Of a stretch of 57,176 nucleotides of DNA, positions 24,677-33,672 are shown piece by piece. Location of the stretch: positions 1 to 57,176 of the forward strand of contig DATGLE010000050.1 of assembly GCA_035294325.1 (NCBI GenBank), in the 5' to 3' direction. The position numbers and the translations under genes were made by a program. This stretch comes from DATGLE01 sp035294325. Lineage in GTDB: Bacteria; Chloroflexota; Ktedonobacteria; Ktedonobacterales; Ktedonobacteraceae. How positions within the stretch are numbered: the stretch's first letter is position 1; each line of letters starts with the position of its first letter. The notes under the pieces are model-generated. The model did not search any database, was not told the DNA's origin, and worked only from the letters and a program-made list of their open reading frames with translations.

Positions 24677-27298
24677 ATGCTAAATAACCTGCCTGTACAA
24701 CTCACCCCGCTGATTGGACGTGAACGGGAAGTCTTGCAGATTTCCGCGCTGTTGCGGCGTCCCGATGTGCGGCTGGTGACGCTCACAGGAACAGGTGGCA
24801 TTGGCAAAACGCGCCTGGGCATGCAAGTCGCAACCGAACTGCTTGATGAGTTCGCTGATGGAGCCTGTTTCGTACCTCTGGCTGCCGTCAGTGATCCTCC
24901 CGTCGTCATTCCCACTATCGCCCACCTGCTCGGCCTGGAGCATCAACAGGCTGTGCAGCGCTTACCTGACGAACACATGGAGTATTTGAAAGCGTTCTTG
25001 CGCGACAAACACCTCTTGCTGCTGCTAGATAATTTTGAGCAGGTGGTATCTGCGGCGCCAGAGCTGGCGGAGATCCTGGTGGAATGCCCGCGCTTGAAGA
25101 TGCTGGTAACGAGCCGTGCTGTACTCCGTATCCAGGGAGAATATGAGTTCCCGGTTCCCCCGCTGGCCCTCCCCAGCCGCACGCAGCTTCCTGAGGACGA
25201 CGACCTCTCGCGGTATGCAGCGGTTGCCCTCTTCCTGGAGCGTGCCCTGGCAATCAAGCCTGACCTGGTGGTAACGAAGGCGAATATGCAGGCTATTGCT
25301 GCCATCTGTGCCCATCTGGACGGCCTGCCGCTGGCGATTGAACTGGCGGCTGCTCGCGTCAAACTGCTCCCTCCGCGTGCTCTGCTCGAACGGCTGACGC
25401 GCCGCTTAGAGGTGCTGACAGGCGGGGCGCAGAATGTTTCTGTACGGCAGCAGACGCTGCGCGATACGCTGGCCTGGAGCTACAACCTGTTGGATAGGGA
25501 GGAGCAGCAGCTTTTCCGCCGGCTTTCCGTTTTTGTCAGCGGCTGCACGCTGGAGGCCATAGAAAGCATATGCCGCATATTCGCTGATGGAGCGCAGCAG
25601 GTGCTAGACATAGTGACTTCGCTCATCGACAAAAGTATGCTGCACCAGATCGAGCAGGAGGAGAAAGAGCCTCGGCTGGTGATGCTGGAAACGATTCGTG
25701 AGTATGGCCTGGAAGTTCTGGCTGCCAGCGGAGAGGAGGAGATTGCCAGGCGCGCGCACGCCGCCTTCTATCTGTCGCTGGCTGAAAGGGTTGAGCCAGA
25801 ACTGGGAGGCGCGCAGCAAGCTATATGGCTGGAACGCCTGGAGCGGGAGCATGACAATCTGCAAGTGGCCTTACGCTGGTCGTTGGCGCAGGGTCAGGCT
25901 GCACGCGATATGACGCTGGCCCTGCGGTTGGGGGGAGCGTTGCGCCGCTTCTGGTTAGTGCGTGGTTACTGGCGTGAAGGGCAGAACTTGCTCGAGCGGG
26001 CGCTGGCTGTGAGGGGGAAAGTTGCGGCTGCGGTGCGGGCGAAGGCGCTTATCGCCGCCGCGAATCTGGCCGTCACCCGCAGCGACTATGAGAGAGCAGC
26101 GGCCTTATGCCAGGAGAGCCTGGCATTATGCCGGGAACTTGGAGACCAGGCCGGTGTTGCTTACTCCCTCTATCTGCTGGCATGGGCAGCCAGGGACAGG
26201 GAAAACTTTGCCGAGGCACGCGCGTTTACAGAGGAGGCCCTGGCGCTCTTCAAAGAACTGGGCGACACAGAGCGCATTGTCTGGTCGCTCTACACACTGG
26301 CATCCCTGGATGCTCTGCTGGGGGAGTACAGCCGGGCCAGTACTCTGCTTGAACAGAGCTTCGCGCTTTTTAAGGAGCAGGGAAATAAAATTGGCCTTGC
26401 CTGGTCGCTCAACATTCTGGCGCAGGTGTATCTGGAGTCCCAGACTGATACGATGCGCATCCCTTCTCTGCTCGAACAAAGCCTGGCTCTCTGGAGGGAA
26501 CTGGGCGATCCGCGAGGAACTGCCTTCGCTCTGCTTCTTTCAGGCGAACTGGCGCTCCATCAAGGAGATAGTGGCGTGGCGCACGATCTGGCACAGGAAG
26601 GTATGAGGCTCTATAAGGAGATAGCTGACCGGCAGGGTATTGCCATGTCGTGCATCCTGTTAGCGCGGGTGGCCGCTTTTCAGGGAGATGCCACTGCCGC
26701 GCGCGTCCTCTACGAAGAAGGTCTGGCAAATGCCAGGGAAACGCGTCACGCATGGGTGATGGCTGCATGCCTTGAAGGATTGGGGAGCATCGTTGCGGCG
26801 CGGGATGAAGAGGGCATCCTCACGGTGGACGGCTCGCCCGGCGGGCAGGCCAGCCTGTGGGCGGCCCAACTCTGGGGAAAGGCGGAGGCGCTGCGTGAGG
26901 CCGTTGGTGTCCCGATACCGCCAGTCGAGCGTGCCGGCTATGAGCGCCTGGTCGCCGGTGTACGTACCCGGCTCGGTGAGGAAGCCTTTGCGATGGCGTG
27001 GGCGCAGGGACGGACAATGACGCCTGAGCAAGCCTTCGCCGCCCACGGACGCGTGGCGCTCTCAATGCCAGCCGCGACGGGAGCGTCCCCGCCATCAATC
27101 TATCCAGCCGGGCTGACGGCGCGAGAAGTGGAGATCTTGCGCCTGGTTGCCAGGGGCCGGACCAATATTGAGATCGCCGAGGAGCTGGGGCTGAGCAAGA
27201 AAACCGTTGCCCATCATCTTACCCATATCTTCAATAAGACAGGCAGTGAGAACCGCGCAGCGGCCTCCGCTTTTGCCATCCGCCACGGGCTGGCCTGA
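24677..27298 (+). CDS. LuxR-family STAND regulator (NB-ARC, TPR, HTH)
   Basis: The start at 24677 is preferred because the conserved LPVQLTPLIGREREV begins at once; a longer start at 24635 adds 14 unconserved residues. The 873-residue protein has an NTPase with P-loop TGTGGIGKTRL (about residue 38), LLLLDNFEQV near 115, LVTSRAVLRIQGE near 145 and GLPLAIELAAARVKLL near 220. TPR-like repeats follow (about 370-700, for example YSLYLLAWAARDRENFAEARAFTEEAL), then a C-terminal LuxR HTH, LTAREVEILRLVARGRTNIEIAEELGLSKKTVAHHL split over about 810-845. It is a MalT-like, ATP-dependent transcription regulator. Neither a ligand nor target genes can be read. Confidence 0.93.
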   Translation: MLNNLPVQLTPLIGREREVLQISALLRRPDVRLVTLTGTGGIGKTRLGMQVATELLDEFADGACFVPLAAVSDPPVVIPTIAHLLGLEHQQAVQRLPDEHMEYLKAFLRDKHLLLLLDNFEQVVSAAPELAEILVECPRLKMLVTSRAVLRIQGEYEFPVPPLALPSRTQLPEDDDLSRYAAVALFLERALAIKPDLVVTKANMQAIAAICAHLDGLPLAIELAAARVKLLPPRALLERLTRRLEVLTGGAQNVSVRQQTLRDTLAWSYNLLDREEQQLFRRLSVFVSGCTLEAIESICRIFADGAQQVLDIVTSLIDKSMLHQIEQEEKEPRLVMLETIREYGLEVLAASGEEEIARRAHAAFYLSLAERVEPELGGAQQAIWLERLEREHDNLQVALRWSLAQGQAARDMTLALRLGGALRRFWLVRGYWREGQNLLERALAVRGKVAAAVRAKALIAAANLAVTRSDYERAAALCQESLALCRELGDQAGVAYSLYLLAWAARDRENFAEARAFTEEALALFKELGDTERIVWSLYTLASLDALLGEYSRASTLLEQSFALFKEQGNKIGLAWSLNILAQVYLESQTDTMRIPSLLEQSLALWRELGDPRGTAFALLLSGELALHQGDSGVAHDLAQEGMRLYKEIADRQGIAMSCILLARVAAFQGDATAARVLYEEGLANARETRHAWVMAACLEGLGSIVAARDEEGILTVDGSPGGQASLWAAQLWGKAEALREAVGVPIPPVERAGYERLVAGVRTRLGEEAFAMAWAQGRTMTPEQAFAAHGRVALSMPAATGASPPSIYPAGLTAREVEILRLVARGRTNIEIAEELGLSKKTVAHHLTHIFNKTGSENRAAASAFAIRHGLA

Positions 27299-27358
27299 TA
27301 TTCCCGCTGCATCTTTTCCCCTCCCATCGCCATGCTTCAGACTGTGTGGGCATTTATT

Positions 27359-27415
27359 CGCATATTCATAACTCCGCCCATACCAGATATTCCCCGCATA
27401 TTCAGAGCTTTGCCC
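27359..27415. repeat. Pair of ~20-bp direct repeats upstream of the sigma-factor gene
   Basis: CGCATATTCATAACTCCGCCC (from 27359) and CGCATATTCAGAGCTTTGCCC (from 27395) match at 16 of 21 positions with a 36-bp period. They lie about 80-135 bp before the sigma-factor ATG and could be operator sites, but no promoter was identified between them. Confidence 0.45.
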
Positions 27416-27493
27416 GATGCCGAGCATAATCGCTATCGGTTACACTGCTATCATGTATGAAGTGTTGGACGAAGTTCTTATGGAAAAAAGTCT

Positions 27494-28045
27494 ATGCAGC
27501 ACAACTCACCAACACCTGTTGCTCCGCAGGAGGAGCAGCCGTTTCAATCGTTTTATCAGCAGAACCTCGGTCCAATCTATCGTTATGTGTATAGCAAAGT
27601 GGGGAACCGTCAGGAGGCCGAGGATTTAACATCACAAATTTTTATCAAAGCCATTCGTGGCATCGATAATACACGAAATCCGCAAAGTGTACGCAGCTGG
27701 CTGTTTCAAGTCGCGCGAACTACGATTGCTGATTACTGGCAAGCCTTCTATCATAAGGCAACAGATTCGTTAGATGCACTATTAGAGGCTGGTTGGGAAG
27801 GCCCGGCTGAACATGAAGATGCGCTCTTCGAAGCAAGCAGCGGTGCGGCAGAGCATGTGCAACGTCTCCTCCAGGCGCTACCCGAGCGTGATCGGGAGGT
27901 TCTGACCTGTCGTTTTCTACTTGGTCTCTCGACACGAGAAACCGCTGCACGTATGAAATTGACAGAGGGAAACGTCAGAGTATTGCAGTATCGCGCCCTC
28001 AAACGCGCTGCTGACCTGGATAGTCAGAAATACGGGTCGCCATAA
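27494..28045 (+). CDS. ECF-type RNA polymerase sigma factor
   Basis: The 183-residue protein has region 2 (FYQQNLGPIYRYVYSKVGNRQEAEDLTSQIFIKAI, about residues 20-54, with the usual DLTSQIFIKA core-binding motif), region 2.4 (SWLFQVARTTIADYWQ) and region 4 (ALPERDREVLTCRFLLGLSTRETAARM and EGNVRVLQYRALKRA). The length and domain order are those of an extracytoplasmic-function sigma factor. No anti-sigma factor is adjacent, and the linker between regions 2 and 4 is acidic. It is followed 9 bp later by the NUDIX gene, so the two are probably co-transcribed. The trigger is unknown. Confidence 0.92.
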   Translation: MQHNSPTPVAPQEEQPFQSFYQQNLGPIYRYVYSKVGNRQEAEDLTSQIFIKAIRGIDNTRNPQSVRSWLFQVARTTIADYWQAFYHKATDSLDALLEAGWEGPAEHEDALFEASSGAAEHVQRLLQALPERDREVLTCRFLLGLSTRETAARMKLTEGNVRVLQYRALKRAADLDSQKYGSP

Positions 28046-28054
28046 GGAGAACAT

Positions 28055-28492
28055 ATGCCAGGCCGACTACAGATAGCCATAGGTATGCTCATTACCCGAG
28101 ACGACCAGGTGTTGCTGGTGAAGCGCAGGAATGGACAGGGGGGTGCGGTGTGGGCGCCGCCAGCAGGACATCTGGAGTATGGGAAGTCTTTTGAAGAGAG
28201 CGTTATGCGTGCAGCGCAGGAACAGATAGGCGCAATCATCACCGATATCACTTTTCTCGCCATTACCAATGATGTATTTGAGATGCAGAAAAAGCATGCA
28301 ATCACTATCTGGATGGCGGCGCACTTCGTCTCCGATGAGTCGGCGAGGCATGCGGCATACGCGATGTCAACGGGAGGCTGGTTCTCATGGGATGCATTGC
28401 CAGAGCCGCTTTTTCCGCCATTTGAGCATCTGCTGACAGGCCGGTGTTATCCTGCCCTCTGGGACTTCAGCGGGGGGGCGAAGCTTCCATGA
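28055..28492 (+). CDS. NUDIX-fold protein with degenerate catalytic box
   Basis: The 145-residue protein has the NUDIX beta-strand start (LQIAIGMLITRDDQVLLVKRR) and a NUDIX-box-like segment GHLEYGKSFEESVMRAAQEQ at about residues 40-59. Compared with Gx5Ex7REUXEExGU, the first Glu is Lys, the Glu after Arg is Ala, and the last Glu of the EE pair is Gln; only the penultimate Glu is kept. Typical NUDIX enzymes hydrolyse nucleoside diphosphate derivatives using these Glu as Mg ligands, so activity may be weak or altered. It may instead be a binding or regulatory protein. It lies 9 bp after the ECF sigma gene and is convergent with the rhamnulokinase gene. Confidence 0.85.
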   Translation: MPGRLQIAIGMLITRDDQVLLVKRRNGQGGAVWAPPAGHLEYGKSFEESVMRAAQEQIGAIITDITFLAITNDVFEMQKKHAITIWMAAHFVSDESARHAAYAMSTGGWFSWDALPEPLFPPFEHLLTGRCYPALWDFSGGAKLP

Positions 28493-28510
28493 TTGCTGCC
28501 TGACGAACAA

Positions 28511-29986
28511 TTAGCGCTGCCCCGTGATCTGGCAGAAGCGCTCATACGCGCTCTCCCACTGCTCCGTCTCTGCTGGCTCGTAGGTCTTGATGGCGAAGGA
28601 ATTGCGCACAACTTGCCGCGCGTGCTGTATGTCTTTCATATAGCCTGAAGAGATGAACTGCACCAGCAGATTGCCGAGCGCGGTTGCCTCCTGCGGGCCG
28701 GCCCAGAGCGGGCGTGCGAGCGCGTTGGCCGTGCACTGGCAGAGTATGTGATGCTGTGCGCCGCCTCCGACGACGTGCAGCCCGGCGAAGCGCTTCTGCG
28801 TCAGCCCCTCGATGCGCTCCAGTACGAACCGATAGCGCAGAGCCAGGCTATCGACGATACAGCGCAGAATCTCGCCCGAGGTTTCGGGCACGGGCTGGCC
28901 CGTCTGGCGACAGTAAAGCTGGATCTGGCGCGGCATGTGCGCCGGGTTGATGAACATGGGGTCATCGGGATCGATAAACGAGCGCAGGGGTGGGCATTGC
29001 GCCACCAGTGTCCCCTCGTCCTCAAACGAGATGTGCTTGCCCTCGCTGCGCCACGCGCGCCGGCATTCCTGGATCAGCCAGAGGCCGGTAACGTTTTTCA
29101 ACAGGCGCACGGTACCGTTGATGCCGCCTTCGTTGGTGATATTCCACTCCAGCGCCTGCTGATTGATGATCGGCTGCGCAAGCTCGGTGCCCAGAAGCGA
29201 CCAGGTGCCGCTGCTCAGATAAGCGAAATCCTCCTGCCCGGCGGGGACGGCGACCACCGCGGAGGCGGTGTCGTGTTCGGCTACGGCCACCACAGGCAGC
29301 GCGGCGATGCCCAGTTCCTCGCGGAGCGCGGGCAGCAGGACGCCAGCGCGCGCTCCCGATGATACGGGATCGATAAAGAGATGTTCAGGGATGCCCAGGC
29401 TTGCCAGCAGTGAGCGATCCCAGCGGCGCGTGTGGGGATTGCAGAGCTGCGTCGTTGAGGCGATGCTCCACTCGCTCAGCCGTTCGCCAGTGAGAAAATA
29501 CCTGAGCAGTTCGGGGATGAGCAGCAGCGCCTGCGCTTTGTCGAGCAGGGGCGAGGACGCCTTTTTCAGTGCGTAGAGCTGGCAGAGCGTATTGAACTGG
29601 AGAAACTGAATGCCTGTGCGGGCAAATATTTCTTCACGTGGGATAACGCGGTAGATCTCTTCCAGAATGCCGGCGGTATGATCGTCGCGATAGTGATACG
29701 GGTTGCCGAGCAGTTCCCCATGCGCTCCGAGCAGTCCGAAATCAACGCCCCATGTATCCAGGCCGGCGCTCTGTATATCGCGATATCCTTGCAGCCAGGC
29801 GGCGAGCAAACCCTGTTTGATCTCATGAAAGAGACGCAGGATATCCCAGTACATGCGCCCGTGTACGCGCACAGGATCGTTGGGGAAGCGATGCACGTCT
29901 GTGATGACGATACGTTCGCCGTCAAACGCTCCCACGACGACACGCCCACTGCTCGCGCCCAGATCGAAGGCCAGTGCGCTTACCAA
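28511..29986 (-). CDS. rhaB: Rhamnulokinase
   Basis: The 491-residue protein belongs to the FGGY carbohydrate kinases and matches RhaB. It has an N-terminal LAFDLGASSGRVVVG phosphate motif, GLDTWGVDFGLL near 75, the His-Asp in VAEHDTASAVVA near 235, YLSSGTWSLLGTE near 258 and GLHVVGGGAQHHILCQ near 398. The start is a TTG with the strong site GGGAGGGAGAG upstream. It phosphorylates L-rhamnulose at O1 with ATP, giving rhamnulose 1-phosphate for the adjacent aldolase. It is the last gene of a minus-strand operon (regulator, RhaEW, RhaB), separated from RhaEW by only 15 bp. Confidence 0.95.
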   Translation of the reverse strand: MVSALAFDLGASSGRVVVGAFDGERIVITDVHRFPNDPVRVHGRMYWDILRLFHEIKQGLLAAWLQGYRDIQSAGLDTWGVDFGLLGAHGELLGNPYHYRDDHTAGILEEIYRVIPREEIFARTGIQFLQFNTLCQLYALKKASSPLLDKAQALLLIPELLRYFLTGERLSEWSIASTTQLCNPHTRRWDRSLLASLGIPEHLFIDPVSSGARAGVLLPALREELGIAALPVVAVAEHDTASAVVAVPAGQEDFAYLSSGTWSLLGTELAQPIINQQALEWNITNEGGINGTVRLLKNVTGLWLIQECRRAWRSEGKHISFEDEGTLVAQCPPLRSFIDPDDPMFINPAHMPRQIQLYCRQTGQPVPETSGEILRCIVDSLALRYRFVLERIEGLTQKRFAGLHVVGGGAQHHILCQCTANALARPLWAGPQEATALGNLLVQFISSGYMKDIQHARQVVRNSFAIKTYEPAETEQWESAYERFCQITGQR

Positions 29987-30001
29987 TTTGCTCTCCCTCC
30001 C

Positions 30002-32071
30002 TCAGCGCGTGAATGCGGCGGGGACGCCGCCATCTACGGTTAGCATGCAGCCGGTGGTTTTGGCCGCCTTCGACGAAGCCAGGAAAGCGACGGCCTCGGC
30101 GATATCCTCCGGCAGCACGTTGACCAGCAGCGTTGTGCGCTGGCGATAATACTCTTCCAGCTCGCCGGGCTGAATGCCGTAGGCCGCCGCCCGCTCCTCG
30201 CGCCAGCGCGAATTCCAGATCGCCGATCCCTGCAACACGGCATCGGGCAGGACAGAGTTCACGCGAATGCCGTAGGCGCCGCCCTCGACTGCGATGCAGC
30301 GCGCCAGGTGCACCTCCGCCGCTTTGGCAGTGCTGTAAGCGCTGGCATTCTTGCCCGCGTAGACCGAATTTTTTGAGCCGACAAAGACCATGCTCCCACC
30401 GCGCCCCTGCTTTTTCATCAGCCTGAAAGCCTCGCGTGCAACCAGAAAGTAGCCCGTGGCGAGGACGTTCATGTTGAGATTCCATTCCTGGAGCGAGGTC
30501 TCGTCGAAAGGACTGGATGTAGCCAGCCCGGCGTTGTTGACCACGACATCGACGCCGCCATAGCCCAGAATGGCCGCGTTGAAGCATTCCCTGACGGCCT
30601 CCTCGCTGGTCACGTCGACCTTCGCTGCAATGGCCCGCCCCTCGCCGAATTGCTGGTTGAGCGCATCCGCAAGCTGCTGCGCCCCCTCCAGGTTAATATC
30701 GGCGATTACGACGTGCATGCCCTCGGCGAGCAGGCGGCGGCAGGTCGCGCTGCCAATGCCGCCCGCGCCCCCGGTAATCAGGCCGACTTTGCGCGAAAAC
30801 TCGGCCTCCGGCGGCAGGAGGCTCAATTTGTAGAGTTCGAGCGGCCAGTATTCGACATCGTATGATTCCTTCTCGTTCAGCGAGACAAAGGTGCCCAGCG
30901 CGCTCGCGGCCTTCATCACAGAGATGGCGCGGTGGTAGAGCGCGCCGCTTACCCGCGACATGGCCCACGAGCGGCCAGTGTTGACCATGCCAACACCGGG
31001 AATGAGGATCACGCGCGGCGCGGCGCTGGTCATGCAGTCGCCCGCGTTCTTGTTGCGCTCGAAGTAGGCGCGGTAGGACGTTTTGAAGTCCGCGATGCCC
31101 TGTTGTATCTTCTCAAGCAATTGCGGGATGGCGCCGGCGCGCGGCTCCCAGTCGATGTAGAGCGGTACGCGTTTGGTGTGCACGAGATGATCGGGACAGG
31201 CGGCGCCGACCTGGGAGAGCTGCGGCGCATCCTGGCTGTTGACGAACTCCAGCACGTCCTCTGCATCGTCGTAGGTGACAATCGCGCCCTGCTCATCGCT
31301 CACCGCCCCCCTGATGACGGGCAGGACGTTTACCAGGACCTCGCGTCGTTCCCGGGGCGAGAGCGCCGTGTATTTCATGCCGCCGAAGATTGCTTTCTGC
31401 TGTGTATGTGCTTCGATGTACGCCTGGGCCTCGTTGATGATGGCGATGGTCTTAAAATAGCAATCCCTGGAAGTCTCGCCCCATGTGACCAGGCCATGCT
31501 TCTCCATCAGCACAAGCTCCGCATGTGGATTGCTTTTGACGCCCTCGGCAATCAATTTGGAGAGCGTGAAGCCGGGGCGCACGTAGGGAACCCAGACAAA
31601 GCGGTTGCCGTAGATCTTCTCGGCGAGCGCGCGTCCCTCCCCGGTGCAGCAGATGCTGATGATCGCGTCGGGGTGCGTATGGTCAACGTGTGGGAAGGGC
31701 AGGAAGGCGTGCAGCAGCGTCTCAATGGATGGACGCGGCTGCTTGCTGTCGAGCATGCAATGGCCCAGGTAGGCGACCATCTCCTCGTCGGACATCTCCT
31801 CGCGCTCGATCAGCGGGCGCACATCCTCAAGATTGAGGGCCGTGAAGTGCCGTGCCTGCATGGTCGCGAGGTCGGAGCCGCTCCCCTTCACCCACATTAC
31901 CTCGATGGAGCGGCCCCGAAAGTCTCTCTCAATCGTCTTGAGCGACGTGTTGCCGCCGCCCCAGTTTGCTACAGAGCGGTCCGCGCCCAGCAGGTGCGAG
32001 CGATACACGAGTTCGTCGAGTCCGGCGTGTAACTGCTCTGCGTCGTCAGAGTTCCATAAATTGGCAACCAT
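30002..32071 (-). CDS. rhaEW: Bifunctional rhamnulose-1-phosphate aldolase / lactaldehyde dehydrogenase
   Basis: The 689-residue protein fuses two enzymes. Residues about 1-400 are a class II (zinc) aldolase of the fuculose/rhamnulose type, with GGGNTSLKT near 38, PFPHVDHTHPDAI near 148 and ELVLMEKHGLVTWG near 205. Residues about 425-689 are an SDR domain with LITGGAGGIGSATCRRLL, VVNNAGLATSS and YSTAKAAE plus a final GCMLTVDGG. RhaEW proteins of Bacillus (YuxG) and Chloroflexus have this plan and convert rhamnulose 1-phosphate to DHAP plus L-lactaldehyde, then to L-lactate. Start ATG has an ideal AAGGAGATAAGC site that overlaps the regulator's 3' end. All key motifs look intact. Confidence 0.92.
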   Translation of the reverse strand: MVANLWNSDDAEQLHAGLDELVYRSHLLGADRSVANWGGGNTSLKTIERDFRGRSIEVMWVKGSGSDLATMQARHFTALNLEDVRPLIEREEMSDEEMVAYLGHCMLDSKQPRPSIETLLHAFLPFPHVDHTHPDAIISICCTGEGRALAEKIYGNRFVWVPYVRPGFTLSKLIAEGVKSNPHAELVLMEKHGLVTWGETSRDCYFKTIAIINEAQAYIEAHTQQKAIFGGMKYTALSPRERREVLVNVLPVIRGAVSDEQGAIVTYDDAEDVLEFVNSQDAPQLSQVGAACPDHLVHTKRVPLYIDWEPRAGAIPQLLEKIQQGIADFKTSYRAYFERNKNAGDCMTSAAPRVILIPGVGMVNTGRSWAMSRVSGALYHRAISVMKAASALGTFVSLNEKESYDVEYWPLELYKLSLLPPEAEFSRKVGLITGGAGGIGSATCRRLLAEGMHVVIADINLEGAQQLADALNQQFGEGRAIAAKVDVTSEEAVRECFNAAILGYGGVDVVVNNAGLATSSPFDETSLQEWNLNMNVLATGYFLVAREAFRLMKKQGRGGSMVFVGSKNSVYAGKNASAYSTAKAAEVHLARCIAVEGGAYGIRVNSVLPDAVLQGSAIWNSRWREERAAAYGIQPGELEEYYRQRTTLLVNVLPEDIAEAVAFLASSKAAKTTGCMLTVDGGVPAAFTR

Positions 32072-32084
32072 GCTTATCTCCTTG

Positions 32085-32906
32085 CTAGATGGTCCAGACC
32101 TCTATGCCCTTGCTGCGCGCCTGCTCAACCATTGCCGCAGGAGCCCGGGTATCGGTGATAATCAGGTTAAGGCGCTCAAGGGGACAGAAAGTAGCAAAGG
32201 CGACCTGACCCCACTTGCTATGATCGATAATAGCGATAACCTCTTTCGCCGCTTCTACCAGGGCGCGTTTAAGTTCGACCTCCTCGCCGTGCACATCGGT
32301 CAGGCCCTCGTTGAAGGTAAAGCCCTTCGCGCCCAGGAAGGCTTTGCTGATGTGAATCTGCTGCAAGACGGACTTGCCCCACTTGCCGACGAGCGAAAAA
32401 GATTCCTGGCGCAGCATGCCACCGGGGATCAGAAGAGAGATGCCGGCGACATTGATGAGTTCCATACCGATGCGCAGCCCGTTGGTAACGACGGTCAGCT
32501 CGCGTTTCTCCTTGAGAAAGCGCGTCATCGCCAGGGCCGTCGTGCTGGCATCCAGGGCTATGGTCTCGCCGTCCTGGACGTAGCGCGCGGCGGCGGCCCC
32601 GATGCGCTCTTTCTCTCGCGCTTGCAGGCGCTCTCGCACGTCAAAGCCCATCTCTAGCGTTGTGGGACCAGCCAGCACCGCGCCGCCGTGGGTGCGTACC
32701 GCGAGTTTGCGCGTCTCCAGCCAGGTCAGATCCTTGCGAATCGTAACCTCCGAAACCGAGAAAAGCTGGCTGAGTTCTGGGACGGAGACGCGCTGCTGCT
32801 CTTCTAAGAGGCGCGCGATCTGCCGCCGCCGCTCTTGCGTAAAGAGCGCGGTTCCCCCCGGCGCGGCTGCCATAGGGTGAGGTGTGCTGTTTTGAACGTT
32901 CGTCAT
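32085..32906 (-). CDS. DeoR/GlpR-family regulator of the rhamnose genes
   Basis: With the ATG at 32906 the protein has 273 residues; a GTG at 32963 would add 19. The N-terminal winged helix is ERRRQIARLLEEQQRVSVPELSQLFSVSEVTIRKDLTWLE in two parts (about residues 28-67), typical of DeoR. The C-terminal domain has IALDASTTALAMTRFL and VVTNGLRIG, the sugar-phosphate sensing fold. It probably represses the rhamnose genes until a phosphorylated intermediate binds. It is first in the operon with RhaEW and RhaB, and it faces the divergent mutarotase/Lut genes across a 433-bp region holding candidate operators. Confidence 0.9.
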   Translation of the reverse strand: MTNVQNSTPHPMAAAPGGTALFTQERRRQIARLLEEQQRVSVPELSQLFSVSEVTIRKDLTWLETRKLAVRTHGGAVLAGPTTLEMGFDVRERLQAREKERIGAAAARYVQDGETIALDASTTALAMTRFLKEKRELTVVTNGLRIGMELINVAGISLLIPGGMLRQESFSLVGKWGKSVLQQIHISKAFLGAKGFTFNEGLTDVHGEEVELKRALVEAAKEVIAIIDHSKWGQVAFATFCPLERLNLIITDTRAPAAMVEQARSKGIEVWTI

Positions 32907-33017
32907 ATTCCTGATGCGACCACTTCCTGAAAATAGCGGGCAGGCTATTTTCTCACTATGCACTTACGATATGAAAGCAGAAGCCGTTTCTATCATATCA
33001 TACGATGTTCTTGATAT

Positions 33018-33031
33018 TATGAAGCTTCATA
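33018..33031. promoter_or_regulatory. Perfect 14-bp palindrome, candidate regulator operator
   Basis: TATGAAGCTTCATA is its own complement and lies in the divergent region between the DeoR-type regulator and the mutarotase gene. Related words (ATCATATCATACGAT near 32993, CATATGATTTCGAT near 33028) flank it. Assignment as operator is inference. Confidence 0.45.
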
Positions 33032-33120
33032 TGATTTCGATAGATTTTGATTATTTGTAACATAGAGAGAGCGGATTGTCAAGGTGTTAACGTTGTCAGT
33101 CATTCATTTGCAGGGAAAGC

Positions 33121-33149
33121 TTGACATTCGAGCGCAAAGTATGTTATAT
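33121..33149 (+). promoter_or_regulatory. Sigma-70-type promoter for the mutarotase-Lut genes
   Basis: TTGACA at 33121-33126 and TTATAT at 33144-33149 are separated by 17 bp. The predicted transcript would have a leader of about 180 bases before the mutarotase gene at 33340. The remainder of the 433-bp divergent region shows no gene. Confidence 0.6.
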
Positions 33150-33339
33150 CCTCATAAACAGTTGAAAGCAATCGAAATTATCTAAATGCCATCTGCAAAT
33201 ATATCTGACTGCTCACCGCAGGCGCACAAAAACACGCCATCGCGTTAAATAAATTATCGCCATGTGAGCGCGGCAAAGTATCCTCAAGGGCTGATGTTGT
33301 ATAGTATCAATCAGAAATTGTGAAAGGACGCCAGAAGGG

Positions 33340-33663
33340 ATGAAACGTGTGGGCTTCATGCTAAAGGTCAGGGCCGATAAGAAGGATCAGTATCGAGAGC
33401 GGCACAAGGCGGTATGGCCGGATATGCTCGATGCGCTGCGCCGCACCGGCTGGCATAACTACTCGATCTTTATGGCTGGCGATGGTACGCTCTTTGGCTA
33501 TGTAGAAGTAGAGGATAGTTTCGCCGCCGCGCTCGCCGCTATGGAGCGCGAGGAGGCCAACGAGCGCTGGCAGAACTACATGGCCGACTTCTTTGAGATC
33601 CCCGCTGGTCTCCATGCCGACCAGGCGATGGTTGAGCTGGAAGAGGTCTTCCATCTTGACTGA
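33340..33663 (+). CDS. rhaM: L-rhamnose mutarotase
   Basis: The 107-residue protein matches the RhaM/YiiL family along its full length. It has MKRVGFMLKVRADKKDQYRE, RHKAVWPDML with the catalytic-type His at about residue 22, NYSIFMAGDGTLFGYVE and the Trp motif WQNYMADFF near 78-86. The enzyme interconverts alpha and beta anomers of L-rhamnose to feed the isomerase. It is the first gene of the plus-strand transcript and is followed 9 bp later by LutC. This placement joins the rhamnose and lactate branches under one control. Confidence 0.95.
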   Translation: MKRVGFMLKVRADKKDQYRERHKAVWPDMLDALRRTGWHNYSIFMAGDGTLFGYVEVEDSFAAALAAMEREEANERWQNYMADFFEIPAGLHADQAMVELEEVFHLD

Positions 33664-33672
33664 CACGAAAGG

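Noticed and set aside
30932..32032. Long plus-strand frame opposite RhaEW
   Set aside because: Shadow of a high-GC coding strand; no family motif and no ribosome-binding site.
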